Source: Sulfoacidibacillus ferrooxidans (GTDB lineage: Bacteria; Bacillota; Bacilli; Alicyclobacillales; SLC66). Taken from it: 64,000 bases of DNA. The notes beneath the pieces were generated by a model. That model made no database searches. It was not told the origin of the DNA and saw only the letters and a program-made list of their open reading frames with translations. A program made the translations under genes and the position numbers. The stretch lies in NCBI RefSeq assembly GCF_022606465.1, contig NZ_JALBUF010000003.1:1-64000 (forward strand). The letters are read 5' to 3'. This document shows, piece by piece, positions 63,567-64,000 of this stretch (its first letter is position 1; the number at the start of each line of letters is the position of its first letter).

Positions 63567-64000
63567 TTAGTCGCTATCTTGATCTTCATCCAATACTAGT
63601 AGAGAGTCATCAATGAATTCTGTTGCTTGTCCTTCAGGTAGTGACTCCACGTCGTGCAATTTTTTTGTAATCACTCGTGTGCGCCGCTCTACTTGTCCAA
63701 ATTCCGAACTCGCTGAGTCAATTTTCTTTTTCACTTTTGCTAATACTTCTCCAAACTTTAAAAACTCCGTTTTTACTGCTCCAAGTGTAATCCACACTTC
63801 TGAAGAACGTTTTTCAATCGCTAATGTACGAAATCCCATCTGCAAGCTATTTAAAATCGCAGCTATGGTTGTCGGCCCTGTAACAACCACACGATACGTT
63901 CGTTGTAGCTCTTCGAGCAAACCAGGACGGCGAATGATCTCTGCATAAAGTCCTTCTGTCGGCACAAATAATAGAGCAAAATCTGTCGTGTGAGGTGGAC
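63567..64000 (-). CDS. rmuC: DNA recombination protein RmuC, C-terminal part
   Basis: The reading frame enters from the right window edge (PPHTTDFALLFVPTEGLYAE) and continues through RTYRVVVTGPTTIAAILNSLQMGF and a coiled-coil end to an acidic tail (LDEDQDSD). This is the C-terminal half of RmuC, a predicted endonuclease-fold/coiled-coil protein limiting DNA inversions. The gene is cut by the window end; the GTG at 63965 is internal. Confidence 0.88.
   Translation of the reverse strand, partial: PPHTTDFALLFVPTEGLYAEIIRRPGLLEELQRTYRVVVTGPTTIAAILNSLQMGFRTLAIEKRSSEVWITLGAVKTEFLKFGEVLAKVKKKIDSASSEFGQVERRTRVITKKLHDVESLPEGQATEFIDDSLLVLDEDQDSD

Noticed and set aside
1-64000. CRISPR arrays, tRNA, rRNA, prophage structural genes, complete insertion sequences
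   Set aside because: Scanned for direct repeats with regular spacers, cloverleaf-like ends and transposase motifs; none found.

Overview
The window looks like a chromosome segment of a low-to-moderate GC, endospore-forming Firmicute. Spore genes support this: a YjcZ-like miniprotein, two CotF-type coat modules, a GerAB-type germinant permease and a LysM/GH18 cortex-hydrolase-like protein. So do a BshB-like PIG-L deacetylase (bacillithiol), LiaFSR, LutABC and a ydaO-type c-di-AMP riboswitch. Tat-exported ferritin-like protein, Mqo and sulfur/redox genes (DsrE-like, rhodanese, CcdA, SCO remnant) suggest an Alicyclobacillus/Acidibacillus-type bacillus, but that placement is inference. No rRNA, tRNA, CRISPR array or intact transposase was seen.

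Layout. 0.3-9.6 kb: YjcZ, PepF, two PsiE-like membrane proteins, a DsrE-like protein, FMN reductase, an MCP, a riboswitch-controlled NlpC/P60 hydrolase and a spore coat pair. 9.7-20 kb: succinate-semialdehyde dehydrogenase, dienoyl-CoA-reductase-like SDR, a second coat pair, a glutaredoxin with an in-frame UGA at its redox position, an interrupted amino-acid permease, and a proline catabolism unit (sigma-54 activator, perfect -24/-12 promoter, proline dehydrogenase, P5C dehydrogenase). 20-26.8 kb: S9 peptidase, spore hydrolase, VOC protein, GerAB, HAD phosphatase. 26.8-35.3 kb: a more GC-rich, patchy stretch with liaFSR and rsgA among decayed genes (ABC-F remnant, frameshifted ornithine cyclodeaminase with a hexanucleotide repeat, deleted MFS gene, truncated methyltransferase). 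35.3-39.3 kb: VOC, LysR, MFS, DUF2892. 39.6-48.5 kb: thiol/sulfur/metal-type genes with two ArsR regulators, one carrying an in-frame UGA. 48.7-58.4 kb: ICMT-like methyltransferase, Mqo, a ferritin-like/TatA/TatC operon, TM2, phosphoesterase, MgtC and an SCP2/SPFH operon. 58.5-64 kb: S9 peptidase, second copy of a 145-bp repeat, lutABC and the end of rmuC.

Main leads. (1) The glutaredoxin at 12919-13188 has UGA at the first position of its CxxC motif, followed at suitable spacing by a perfect 7-bp hairpin whose 5-nt loop has G at position 2, as expected for a bacterial SECIS. (2) The ArsR gene at 48213-48482 also has an in-frame UGA with an intact tail and a hairpin of the same geometry. (3) A permease has a third in-frame UGA at an apparent Arg site with no such hairpin, so ordinary nonsense mutation or sequence error remains a real alternative. 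(4) A 145-bp, about 98% identical element with 14-bp terminal inverted repeats occurs twice. The selenoprotein reading needs selA/selB/selC/selD elsewhere in the genome, which this window cannot show.
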